Below, in pieces: positions 63,843 to 64,000 of a DNA stretch of 64,000 bases; position 1 is the first letter of the stretch; each line of letters opens with the position of its first letter. The notes beneath the pieces were generated by a model, which did no database searches, was not told the origin of the DNA, and saw nothing but the letters and a program-made list of their open reading frames with translations. The DNA lies in the NCBI RefSeq assembly GCF_023101765.2, contig NC_064216.1, forward strand, positions 7,877,545 to 7,941,544. Reading direction: 5' to 3'. Both the position numbers and the translations under genes were made by a program. The stretch comes from Spodoptera frugiperda (lineage: Eukaryota > Arthropoda > Insecta > Lepidoptera > Noctuidae).

Positions 63843-64000
63843 CAAGCCAGTAAACGAGCATACGGATAACCAAGTAAGCAATCGCTGCCGCTCATGGACA
63901 TTTGAAACACCAGAGGCGTTACAAGTGCGTTGCCGGCCTTTTGGTGGTTAGGAATATAAGAGTTGTTGGGGAAATCGGGGATTGGAAAGATTGGGAGGGG
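63843..64000 (+). repeat. Dispersed repeat (GCGTTACAAGTGCGTTGCCG family), cut by window end
   Basis: CAAGCCAGTAAACGAGCATA through ACCAGAGGCGTTACAAGTGC and GGGGAAATCGGGGATTGG, running off the end of the window. Confidence 0.75.

Larger units (their letters stand above)
41028..64000. other. Gene-poor region right of the carboxypeptidase cluster
   Basis: No exon with family resemblance or consistent splice phase was found over 23 kb. The content is dispersed repeats (listed separately) and unique AT-rich DNA. GC-rich islands lie at about 43060-43160 (repeated CCGGCG words), 49170-49320, 59560-59720 and 60230-60400. These could be enhancers, promoters or exons of long non-coding RNAs; the sequence alone does not decide. 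Confidence 0.55.

Overview
The window reads as nuclear genomic DNA from a lepidopteran, most likely a moth. The reasons are AT-rich non-coding DNA, short GT-AG introns, several repeat families typical of Lepidoptera (tRNA-derived SINEs with a GGTTCGATTCC B box, the element carrying the ACGGAACCC/GTCT microsatellite, RTE-type LINE 3' ends finishing in GATGATGATGA), and insect-type gene content. Species cannot be named from the sequence. Most open frames longer than 60 codons are chance; the real genes were rebuilt from splice sites, phase and family motifs.

Layout. (1) 1-13.6 kb: the 3' end of a RUNX/Runt-domain transcription factor on the + strand. The last Runt-domain exon is at 3225-3422, then a 9-kb intron, then two exons at 12413-12571 and 12650-13143 ending in the Groucho-binding VWRPY motif, with a poly(A) signal at 13591. 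The upstream Runt exons lie outside the window. (2) 13.9-15.5 kb: an internally deleted PIF/Harbinger DNA transposon with intact 16-bp terminal inverted repeats and TTA target duplications. (3) 15.9-41.0 kb: a cluster of four M14A zinc metallocarboxypeptidases with nearly identical intron phases. CP1 (15958-20772, -) and CP4 (37451-40864, -) have the M14 pro-domain. CP2 (21067-26057, -) and CP3 (33881-37251, +) lack it. No signal peptide is visible in any of the four. CP2 also has a roughly 300-residue disordered, acidic, motif-rich C-terminal tail. CP2 and CP3 look divergently transcribed from about 27.0-27.7 kb; CP3 and CP4 are convergent with poly(A) signals about 30 bases apart; CP2 and CP1 are tandem with about 100 bases between the CP2 stop and the putative CP1 leader exon. 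(4) 41-64 kb: no protein-coding gene that I can support, only SINEs, LINE tails, MITE-like elements and a few GC-rich islands.

The cluster is a tandem/inverted expansion. All four copies keep the zinc ligands (HxxE and a distal His), the NRNF substrate-carboxylate motif, the catalytic Tyr and Glu. Three have Ile and one (CP2) Asn at the specificity position, so they look like active enzymes of different specificity, possibly not secreted. The introns are full of non-autonomous elements. The most striking DNA structures are a 1.66-kb near-palindrome between CP2 and CP3, a 606-bp inverted-repeat element nested in an older repeat near the right end, and tandem short hairpins with identical 4-base loops.
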